Under the pieces are notes generated by a model. That model saw nothing but the letters and a program-made list of their open reading frames with translations, searched no databases and was not told the DNA's origin. Below are positions 1 through 9,356 of a stretch of 64,000 bases of DNA, in pieces. Every line of letters begins with the position of its first letter. Position 1 is the first letter of the stretch. Made by a program: the position numbers and the translations under genes. This DNA is from Dipteris shenzhenensis (taxonomy: Eukaryota; Polypodiophyta; Polypodiopsida; Gleicheniales), in assembly GCA_047967505.1 (NCBI GenBank), contig CM106539.1; one strand, written 5' to 3'.

Positions 1-45
1 CTACAGGTTTCTGACTGCTTTCTCCTTTCCTCTAAAAAGTACTAG

Positions 46-1295
46 CTATGAGAGAAAGAAGATCCAAAGAGATAGTAGGCACTACACTCTCTTTGATGGG
101 GTCTTGTACCATCAAGGCATGGATGAGGTACTAAGGTGGGCCATTGATGTAGATGAAGTGCCTAAGGTATTGAAGCATTATCATGATGGATTTTGTGGAG
201 GCCACTATGCCAGTGACTATACAACTAAGAAGATTCTACATGCTGGATACTATTAGCTAACCTTGTTCAAGGATGTCACTTTGTATTGCAATACCTGTGA
301 ACCATGCCAATTCTTTGGTAGGAAGGATTTGCATCTTGTCAACATCACCTAGTGATGTCCATCCATCTGTTTCAGAAGTGGGGAATAGATTTTGTCGGGC
401 CCTTTCCCATGACTGCCCGCAAAAAAAAGTATCTTTTGGTAGCCACTCATTGGTAGCCACTCAGTACATCACTAAGTGGGCTGAAGCTATCGCCCTCCCC
501 GCTACAAATGGTAAGGCAGTTTCAAATTTCATATTTAAACATATCTGCACAAGGTTTGGGACACCCATGGAAATAGTATCTGACCATGGGAGTCCATTCT
601 TAAATGAAGCAGTGGAATTGCTCATGAATCGCATGGGTATTGATCATCGCACTTCTAGCATCTATTATCCAGCATCCATGGGTCAAACGGAGCAGACAAA
701 TGCCTCCTTTGTAAAACCATGGGGAAAATGTCCACGGGGAACAGGAGCTAGTGGGATCAGAAGGTCACTGAAGTTGTGTGGGCTTACAACATCACCCATA
801 AAACATCTACAGGTCACACCCCTTTTGAGTTGGTGTAAGGTAATGAGGCCGCTTTACCACTAGAGATAGAGATTCCAGCTTTGAGATTGGCACAAGAACA
901 GAGGATGACAAAAGATGAACATGTAGAGGCCCGGTTGGTGCAACTTGAGAAGCTAGATGAAACCCGACGCCTTGCACTACACCAAATAGAGATCCAAAAA
1001 AATCGACAAAAGGCCCGCTTGGATGCTAAGATTTGCAAGAGATGGGAAAGACGCTTTGCTAAGGGGAATGTTGTGCTATCCTTTGATAACATATTGGACC
1101 ACCAAATGGATAAGAAGTTCCTTCCATTGTGGACCAGTCCATACAAAGTCATCAAGGAATGTAGCAATGGGTCTGTACAAGTTTGAGAGCTGCATGAGCC
1201 ATATGGCACGAAGGTGATCAACAAGCGTTACCTCAAGCCCTTCTTTGTGCATGAGGGACCCAGGCATGGAAATGTTGTGCATTCCCTGCCTGGGG
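46..1295 (+). pseudogene. Ty3/gypsy integrase, 3' part of a decayed pol
   Basis: Broken frames read through an integrase in the usual order. First comes a zinc-binding H/C region, with the two His near 170-205 and the CNTC...C cluster near 280-310. Next is the catalytic core: TKWAEAIALP near 475, then the second Asp in EIVSDHGSPFLNE near 570-610. After it comes the charged C-terminal segment (881-1186) ending near LKPFFVHEG. The integrase inserts element cDNA into host DNA. Lesions include TAG at about 255, a frame change between about 350 and 460, another near 730-860, and TGA at about 1183 inside the C-terminal part. The expected Glu after the second Asp falls in a segment reading MGQTEQTN, which keeps a Glu. 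The 5' part lies outside the window. Family call is firm; lineage within gypsy is not determined. Confidence 0.85.
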
Positions 1296-1301
1296 GGGAA
1301 C
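1291..1301 (+). other. polypurine tract of the gypsy element
   Basis: A run of G with flanking A (TGGGGGGGAAC) directly precedes a TGTT start. This is the usual arrangement of the plus-strand primer site and the 3' LTR. It lies just after the integrase C-terminal reading. Confidence 0.6.
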
Positions 1302-1600
1302 TGTTATGGATAAATTTGTCTAAGGAAAAAGGCATTAATATGTGTGTGTGTTTGTATGTGTGGCAATAGTATAATAAAATATGGAGTGCATAGGGCCCAG
1401 GGTTGAGATGGCAGGGCATGACCATGTGCCACCCTTCCATGTAAGAGGACCCATAATGTGTGTTGTACCTAATCCATGGTAGTAATATTATAAAATGTAA
1501 GGCGGCATGGTTCCTCCATGTGCCACCCCTCCACCTAGGTGGTCCCATGATTGCATTTAGTGAGATATGGCCCAAAGTCCATGGGAGAAGTAATATAGAG

Positions 1601-1644
1601 AAGACACATAAGAGAGGCTTGATAAGGCAAGAACTATAAAAATA
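1601..1644. repeat. 44-bp direct repeat, copy 1 (copy 2 at 1789-1832)
   Basis: The blocks at 1601-1644 and 1789-1832 are identical over 44 bases and include the TATA-like ACTATAAAAATA. The spacing is 188 bases and the (AG)n run lies between them. It appears to be a duplication inside the LTR. Confidence 0.85.
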
Positions 1645-1721
1645 CAGAGAAGACATTTCATATGCTCAAGATAAAGAGATCTCTTCAAGAAGGCTTCAAG
1701 ACTACTCACAAAAAGAAGAGC

Positions 1722-1726
<5 letters not shown>

Positions 1727-1756
<30 letters not shown>
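1727..1756. repeat. (AG)15 microsatellite
   Basis: A perfect 30-base dinucleotide run within the putative gypsy LTR. Confidence 0.95.
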
Positions 1757-1757
<1 letters not shown>

Positions 1758-2036
1758 CTAATTGAGGAAGCATAAACATAGAAAAGGGAAGACACATAAG
1801 AGAGGCTTGATAAGGCAAGAACTATAAAAATATGTTAACCTCTTAGAATGGGTATCATAACATCTTTAACATTGAAATTGATTATATTCAATGCTAATTG
1901 TGTCTTCTCATCCTAATTTGATTGTTTATTTGCTCTCTCTTGAACTTGATTAAGAGTGAGTGGAGTTATTGAAGATGCTGCCCAAGGCTTAGGTTTCTTC
2001 CCTATCTGTGTGATATTGTCCTACAATTTCCTTAGC

Positions 2037-5000
2037 TAGAAGATTTTCACCATCTTGAATTTCCAATCTCTAAAATTGTTGTCATATAGCTTGCTATTCT
2101 AATTCAGAAACATAATATCATAAGTGATTCTACCATGATGAACCAATAATGTGAAAGGTGAAACTTGTATAATATATTAACAATAACATGCTATAAATGG
2201 CCTAATAGGATTTAATAAGTTTGATCTAAGAAAGTGTTGGGATCGGTGCCAAAATAATCAACTAGTGACTTTACAAGGATGGCATGAAAGTGCTCTACCC
2301 TGAAAGAAATTATCAAACTACCAATTGATTCTAATACTATCCATCGTCTCCAATATGTAGACATGTAATTACATGTGTGAATGTGAGTACTGATGATGGA
2401 TTGACTTGTCTAGGAACTACGTGAGATGTTCAAGGAAGGGCTGAATTGGCTTGGTGGAGTTCACTAAAAAATATGCTACTCAACTAGAGTAGAAATGGAT
2501 ATGAGAAAATGTAACAAAATATTTCTTTTCTTTGTTCCATTTATGTGCTGGATTCGGAAAGGATGCAACTGAATTACGGTTGGTTTTGAATTAAACATTC
2601 ATTGTGGATAGTTCAAAGCTCAAATGTGAGTTAAACAAATGTGTGGAGCACAAAAAAGTGACACTTTCTTTTTTATTTCTCATGAAAATTCTAAATAAGG
2701 AAGAGATTGGTTCCACTCACTCAGGGGAGTCATTTTATGTAAATCCTTTATTACATGCATTCAAGCCTATTCTTAAACTCGCTTATCTATGAATATTGTA
2801 TGATCAAAAGACATCATTGTTCTATGTAAATATATAGCTATTTTACAAATTGATTGTATGATACCCCTCTGTAAATACATTTCTATTAAAAACATGATTT
2901 TTAAATGCATTTCTATTGAATGCATGTGATAGTAACATTTGTTCTATGTGAAACAACCCCCCCCCTCTCGGACCTTTGTGTTTATTTAGATATGCTTTTA
3001 TCACCCTCCTAAAATTTTGATTTACATTTACCATCTATAGATTTCTTTCTCCATTGATCACATATTTCTTTATGTAATTTTCCATGTTTCTTCTAGGCTA
3101 CTTTTTCCAACTTTTTCCATGTGTCCCTTTCAAAATACCCCATCTCATCTTTGACTATTCAAAGGAGAGTCAAAGGATAAGAAATAAGTTAAGTTGGAGC
3201 CAAAATGTGGATACCTACTTTCCATAAGAAAAAACCTAGCAACTCCAAACAAGGCCTCTAGAGGATTTTCCTTTGAGGTCCACACTTTTTCACACTCCTT
3301 CATACTCCTTTCACATGCATGGCATGTATCTCAGTCACATTATTGAGCACACATGATGTGACACTCACGTTTTATATGGCTCATTCTTCCTCTTTTCCAT
3401 AATCCCCATTATAATTATATTCACAAGCATTTCTTACCCCATACTGGTCAAGATGTTTATAATTCATACCCATGGCATTGACAATGATCCATACCATTCA
3501 TTTATCTCAATCCCTTACAAAATCATATATAATGGAAAATAAAGCAGCAACAATGAAGCAACCACTCAAGCACAAGCTAATTTCGCACACCTCCATGTAT
3601 ACAAAATAGATATCATTAGCAAAAAAGAATTATTTTATTTCACATCATATATAAGAATTATTCATATGAATTTAGGATAATTCTTTGATGCTAAATGGCT
3701 CAAGGTTCTGTATAGAGGTGCTCCAACTATAATAGTCCAGTAAAGAAAGATTTGAGCACTCTGATTGCCAATTGAGTCAAGGAAATTTGAGGATGAACTT
3801 ATGGCCACATTTGTTCTCTAGTCATGCATTGTGAGAAATTATATAGTTGCATTGTGAGCAATTATACAGATGCATACATTCTAGGATGTATTGTTAGTAG
3901 TAATCTTAACTTATCATCATTGAAGTTATAAATTGTTTCAACCCATTAGGATGACAAGTCGGTGCTCTATGATTCAATTCTATCAAGATTCTACCTTGGA
4001 AGTAGCATGAAGTGAAAGTGGAGCAAATGATGGAAGATTATGAAAGAGAGATATGGCATGGACACCATCATTTCTAATCCACCTCTTGCATGTGCTATTA
4101 AGCACAAGGATATTTTGATCTCATCCAAGGTTTTCTCAAATTATTATGACTTTGTGAGATCTACATTGACATTCACAAGATGCATGTGACTTGGATAGAG
4201 ATGATAAGGATGATGACCACTAAGGTCAAGAGGATGTACATCAAGAATCTTATAAGGGTCCACTAAAGATTGACCAGTGCTAATGGATTTCACATCAATG
4301 TACTTCAAATGATCTATACTATTCACTTGTCAATGAGGCATAGTACCCTTAGAGTTGGTGTGTAGTTGTTCTTACCAAGATTGTTTCAAGGCAATGTATC
4401 AAAAAAATTTTACATTTTATAGAATGGGTCTTCCACTTGCTTTTTTTATGCTTAATTTTAGAATGTTATTTTAATATTGTTGTAGCCTACTTAATCAGCG
4501 TTACTTTGATGTTGCCATTTTTCTAAATTTTGATGCTTTTCAATTTCTAAGTTAAATGCACATAAAAATAGTGCTAGAATTGGTGCAGATTATAGTTGTA
4601 AAGGGTCCAAAATATACAGTTGATAAACATGGTGGTGTACTCAAAGATTTATTGTACAGGGCTGACAAACAAGGATCAACTAGATGCCTTTATGAGTGTA
4701 ATGATAAATATTTTTCCCACATATCAAGGTGTTCGTTCCCATATGCTTTACAATTGTCAAAGGATAGAGATGTGCTCCAAAGTCATTTTTGTATGTTAAA
4801 TAAATTGTGTTGTATAGTGTTGAATTTTAAAAGTAGAAGAATAATCAGGTTATAGAAACCATTTGTCTCTCAAGTCTTGCCAAATATCTAACATGCAGCT
4901 TTACTAGTTTAGAGATAGGCTGAAAACATCAAGCTACTCAAAGATTGGTGCTTGCCGTAGAGAAAGCCTAGTCCCAAAGTATATGTAGGTCATGGATGTT

Positions 5001-6000
5001 TTTATCAAATCTATGCTTATATATTTATATAAAATCTTGGCAAAAGTTTATTGAGATCATTTTTTTAGTTTCACAATATTGATAGGATGTAATACATTTT
5101 CATATATTTTCTTTTGAAATTTGAAGTTAAAACTACAAATCTTGACAAAACTTCAAATTGCATAAAAGTTTCAAATCCTGATGAATCTTTCAAACATTTG
5201 TTTTTATTAGGGAATACAAACTTTCGACACCAATATAAAATTTTAGCTTCTTAACAAAACTAACTTGAAAAAATCATCCATGATGTAGGTGTTAAGGATG
5301 GAGAAATTTATTTGTTAAGCAAGAATAATTCCGCTAGAACCATGATGACTGAAGAAAAAAGACATCAAGGTTAAATGAGTAGTCAAACCCAAGGATGGAG
5401 ATTGGTCATTCTGAATACCCTCTCAGAAACCTACAATATCTTCAAAAGATCCTATAAGAATGGTTGTCCACACTAAGTGACAAGCCACCTTCAATGCCCA
5501 AATACAATCACAAGGTCTAATGGGACAAAAGTGTCCTTTGGAATGCCTTTGCTCACTAAATCAGTTTTCTCATGTGTTACGTTGTTTGTTTCATTTTAAA
5601 AAATACTATCTGAAGAATATTTTTTAAAAGAATGAATTCTTGTTTGTTTGCATGTGAGGATATTCTCTGCTACACAATGTGGTGCTTACACCCCATGCGT
5701 GAGACAGGGCACTACTAAGTTATCCTACCACAAGAACTTCTACTTCAACTCATAATGGGGATATGGATGGATTTGAGTTCTATAAGTTACAATGAAGAGA
5801 GGCCAAAAATCATGACAATGCATGCTGTCAATTTCTACTCCAGAGCATACTTAGGACCTTAATACATGTGCGGATTGGTGGATGGGATTATAGCTAGAGT
5901 CTAAAATAGGCGATTTAGAATGGGAATTAAATGGAGAAAACCACCCAAATCTTTTCCATGGTGAAAGAGGTTCATGGTATGAAACATGGAAGAAAACTTG
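2037..6000. other. AT-rich stretch with no recognisable gene
   Basis: Only short open frames under 100 codons occur, and none resembles a family I recognise; the longest is 4556-4855 on + (99 codons). A C-run lies near 2957-2965. The stretch is probably old, unrecognisable repeat DNA. Confidence 0.5.
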
Positions 6001-6680
6001 GGTAGCTTCATCCTAGGCTTATGGTGCATTTAGCACGAGTGAAAGTGGGTGTAAGAGAAATGGAATGGAAATATCAATCTACATTTGCATCCTATCTCTA
6101 CCAAGTTAGCTAGGCTTATGGTGCTTTAGCACTAGGGAAAATAGGTGTAAGAGAAATGGGATGGAAAAATCAATGTGCATTTGCATCCTATCTCCACCCA
6201 GTTAGCTTCATCCTAGGCTTATTGTGTATTAACATGAGTGAAAATGGTTGTAAAAGAAATGGGATGCAAATACCAATGTGTGTTTGCATCCTATCTCCAT
6301 CAACTTAGCTTCATCCTAGCATTAGCACAAGTGAAAATGGGTTAAGAGATGGTATGGAAATATCAATTTCCATCAAGTGCATCCTATCTCCACCAAGTTC
6401 TCTTCATCCCAAGCTTATGATGTATTAGCGCAAGGAAAAATGGGTGTAAGAGATAATGGGATGGGAATATCAATGTGCGTTTGCATCCTATCTCCACCCA
6501 GGTAACTATATCCAGGCTTATGGTGCATGAGCACGAGTGAAAATGGGTGTAAGAGGAATGGGATGGAAATGTCAATCTCCTATCTTCACCAAGAGGATTC
6601 TAGCTAGCTTCATCCTAGGCCTACGGTGGATTAACATGAGTGAAAATAGAGTGAAATATCAATCTGCATTTGCACGTCAC
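6001..6680. repeat. degenerate minisatellite, unit about 100 bp, about 7 copies
   Basis: The block 'TTCATCCTAGGCTTATGGTG ... AGTGAAAATGGGTGTAAGAG ... GGGATGGAAATATCAATGTG ... TTGCATCCTATCTCCACC' recurs about every 90-110 bases. Starts lie near 6004, 6110, 6203, 6309, 6405, 6510 and 6608. Copies differ by substitutions and small deletions. The array ends at a GC-richer segment leading to the PADRE gene. Confidence 0.85.
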
Positions 6681-7205
6681 AAAGGTGGCGTTTCTCGGCC
6701 GCACCACCCCTCCCTCTCGTTTGCTATCTTCTTAACTTCGTGGAGATAGACTACTGAGCTTTTTGCTCCACCATCACCTACCTTACCGTTGAGCTGTATT
6801 CTCTACTGATTTTTCTACGGAAAGCTAATAGCAGCATAGATGTGAGACGCATTAATTCGATGCAGTGCCATCAGCTCCACCAGCTCCTTCCTTGACCATT
6901 TACTACGGCGGTTGCAACGCTTCTAGCACGCCCTCATCACTCGCAGATCTCGTTTCATCTTCGTTGCCTTTTCCGTCTTCGTCTCGAACATCAGATGGCT
7001 GCTGCTTCCCACGCACCTGAGCGACCACAACATCACATGCTTTCCTGACAATATGGACTGCGTACAGAATGCAGCAATAGCTGCTGCAACTCTCTCCATA
7101 CCGGATCGCATAGCACAATCCAAGAGTTGCACGACAGCTTGGAAGTAGCTAGAGATCGCCCACTTCACAGAGCCGATCGATTTGCACCCCCGAAAGCCCC
7201 ACAGT
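6681..7205 (+). promoter_or_regulatory. GC-richer 5' region of the PADRE gene
   Basis: Base composition rises sharply at about 6685 and stays higher through 7760, with many CpG, unlike the AT-rich flanks. The stretch probably holds promoter and 5' leader. I see no convincing TATA box. Open frames on the minus strand here (6903-7457) look like shadows. Confidence 0.35.
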
Positions 7206-7710
7206 ATGGGGAACTGCCTGCATCCCACCAAGGGGGAAGCAGCAGTGCTTGAGCATCCGGGCGGAAGACACGAAAATTTCCTGGGGGTCGTCACTGCTCA
7301 TCAATTGATGATCAGAAATCCGGGCTTCTACGTTGCAGCTGCTACCCCTCTTCGCCATCCATCCACAGCCAAGGTAGGTGCAGGCGCACCCAAGCCATCC
7401 CCAAGTTCGACTCCCAAGATTCTGCCTGCGGATGCCCCTCTGTCCATCGGGAAACATTACCGGCTACTTAGTTTCGAAGGTAAGGAACAACCCCCTCGAT
7501 AGGCCAGGTCCGATTCTGTGTCTAAGCTTGCTAACCGAAAGATCTGTGTGGTTCGCAGAGGCCTGCATTAGGTTCTCTCGGGCAAATAAGAGAGGATTCT
7601 TTGCGTCCCCGAAACGAAAATCGTCCGCAACACTACAAACTCGGCGGCTCCAACAGGATCAAAGTCGAAAGAAGAGCATAATTCACATCCTGCGCTCGCT
7701 AACGTATTAA
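7206..7710 (+). CDS. PADRE-domain (DUF4228) protein, two exons
   Basis: Exon 1 (7206-7479) begins at the first ATG in frame and encodes MGNC, the usual N-terminus of this family and a likely N-myristoylation/palmitoylation site. The PADRE pattern follows: VLEHPGG (residues about 14-20), VTAHQLM, NPGFYVA, a Pro/Ser/Ala-rich linker, KILPADAPLSIGKHYRLLSFE. The exon ends at a consensus donor CGAAG|GTAAGG at 7480. The intron 7480-7558 (79 bp) has a CTAAC branch-like site at 7531 and ends TTCGCAG. Exon 2 (7559-7710) reads on in phase (EEACIRF...), is Lys/Arg/Ser-rich and ends TAA. The predicted product has 141 aa, and the splice after SFE is at a place expected for the family. PADRE proteins are plant-specific and linked to stress and pathogen responses; biochemical activity is not known. 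It lies in a GC-richer island between repeats. No interrupting stop is seen, so it may be functional; no expression evidence is available here. Confidence 0.82.
7480..7558 (+). other. intron of the PADRE gene
   Basis: GTAAGG donor, CTAAC near the 3' end and a CGCAG acceptor. Removal keeps the frame (phase 1) and joins SFE to an acidic residue followed by the C-terminal tail. The size is typical of short plant introns. Confidence 0.75.
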
Positions 7711-8151
7711 GGCAGTCATGCTGATGCTTCCTGGTAATGCGATCTGGTAACCTCACAAGGCATGGCCATGTGTGCCAGCTCGGCTCTTCGGGACAAGTCC
7801 TGCCAACTGAGGCAAGTCATAAATGCTTCTAAAATCGCATATTTGAATCAAATTCTTAATACTAGACTTGCCTTTAGGCAAAAACATTTCTCTAGCGTCT
7901 AGTTTCACCTTGGTGGCAATAAATTTATAAAAAATTGTATTTATTAGCATTGCCCCTTTACGGGCATAGCTCTAGCTACTACAAACTTTCTATTTTTGAC
8001 GCCCTTTGAAAGCGGAACAACAAAAGTTATACTCAACCACATGGGGACAGTGCTCTAGGCACGTGGGTCTCTTGTTGATGATTTGTCAAGTGTTTCTCCT
8101 CTTAAGTAGCATTCTTAAGATCTCTTTGTAAAGCACCCTTGGCAAGACAAC

Positions 8152-8325
8152 TTTGTAGACCTCATAAGGCTACATGCTCTTGTAGCTATGAGAGAGACAT
8201 TTTAGTGGATTAAGATTGGACTTTGCATTAAGGTTAATCCATGAGGTTAATCTTTTGTAGACCTCATAAGGCTGCATGCTCTTGTAGCTATGAGAGGTAT
8301 TTTAGTGGATTAAGATTGGATTTTG
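8152..8325. repeat. tandem duplication, unit about 101 bp
   Basis: 'TTTGTAGACCTCATAAGGCT' followed by 'CATGCTCTTGTAGCTATGAG' and 'TTTAGTGGATTAAGATTGGA' occurs at 8152-8224 and again at 8253-8325, with only a few differences. Confidence 0.85.
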
Positions 8326-8452
8326 CTTGGGGCTAATTTCTCATTTGATTACTTAGCATTATTATTCACTGTTGCTTTAGGTTCCTTCGTTTGAGAGTGT
8401 TTCTAGGGAACTTAATCACAATGGATCAAGGACTGGATGGTATCTTGATTTC

Positions 8453-8542
8453 TTTCCCATTCTCTATTAATTATCCCACTAGGCATATAAAGTGTTCCAA
8501 TTTCCCATTCTCTATTAATTATCCCATTAGGCATATAAAGTG
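8453..8542. repeat. tandem duplication, about 41 bp
   Basis: 'TTCCCATTCTCTATTAATTA' plus 'TCCCACTAGGCATATAAAGTG' occurs at 8453-8494 and 8502-8542. Each copy carries a CATATAAAG motif that could be a TATA element. Confidence 0.85.
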
Positions 8543-9043
8543 ATGGAACCATGACACAAGCTCTTCTTCTTGTCAGCGTTTTTGTAATCACTACTAACAT
8601 TAGCTCCTATTTCGATGCTTTTTACTTAGATTTTTAGTGCAAAAGCCTTCCCTCGATATTAGAGCCAGAAAGATCTTCTGTCCATATTTTCGTCGATATT
8701 AGCCTTGATATTAGCATTGTCTACTAAAAAGAGCATCAATATTTTTGTCGAAAATTCCTCTGGAAAAATACACAGCATCGAAAAAAATATTGATATTATG
8801 ATATGAATCTCGCAAAATTTTAATCAAGTTCAAATTTATTCAAAAATTAAATTATATTGTATAAATATTATTTTATGTTCTTTAATCAATTGAAGCATAA
8901 TTGGAATCTTCATTGTGACATTGATGCTCATCCTCTTGATCATTTGTGGCCAGGTCTAACCTTCAGCATGTAGATTGAGGTCTCCAAAATCATTATTTGA
9001 GAAACCCTATGAGGAACTCAAACTATCTTCAGTTTCCAAAACT

Positions 9044-9122
9044 CTAATAGAAGGGATATTGAAGTGCTAGCTTCCAATCCATCTAATAGAAGGGATATTG
9101 GAAGTGCTAGCTTCCAATCCAT
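9044..9122. repeat. tandem duplication, about 39 bp
   Basis: 'CTAATAGAAGGGATATTGAA' plus 'GTGCTAGCTTCCAATCCAT' occurs at 9044-9082 and directly again at 9083-9122, with one extra G in the second copy. Confidence 0.9.
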
Positions 9123-9356
9123 CTAATTCTTCATCTTTCATTTTATCTCTGCTTCCACATGTTTAAGTACACGTCGGTTTTTAGATTGTCTACTCAATCG
9201 GGTTAAAAGACCGCCAGCTAAAACAAAAATCCATGACATGATATGTTCATGCAAGCTCTTATGAAGTTGAATGGCAAATGATATCCATATAAGAAAATGT
9301 GTACTCTAGCAAGAAGATTTGGTAGTGTGTTTCTGTTTGCGAGCAGATTGTGAGAG

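Larger units (their letters stand above)
1302..2036 (+). mobile_element. putative 3' LTR of the gypsy element (right end uncertain)
   Basis: The segment starts with TGTTATGG immediately after the polypurine tract. It contains an (AG)15 run at 1727-1756 and two copies of a 44-bp block, each carrying an ACTATAAAAATA motif that could serve as a TATA box. No second LTR is available in the window, so the right boundary (placed near TACAATTTCC) is a guess. Confidence 0.4.
7711..9356. other. non-coding stretch with a PBS-like site near 8656
   Basis: No gene is recognised. At 8656-8668 the sequence ATATTAGAGCCAG resembles the initiator tRNA-Met primer site of plant copia elements (TGGTATCAGAGCC). 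It follows a segment with doubled TATA-like motifs, so 8000-8655 could be an old LTR. It does not match the 3' LTR of copia-1 by eye. Confidence 0.3.

Noticed and set aside
814-1282. Minus-strand frames opposite the gypsy integrase
   Set aside because: Shadows of the + strand integrase C-terminal coding sequence.
7182-7205. N-terminal extension of the PADRE protein to 7182
   Set aside because: The codon at 7182 is TTG; the first ATG in frame is at 7206 and gives the family-typical MGNC start.
6903-7457. Minus-strand frames of 71, 123 and 102 codons opposite the PADRE gene
   Set aside because: The + strand has the family pattern, start codon and splice sites. The minus frames overlap one another without any recognisable domain.
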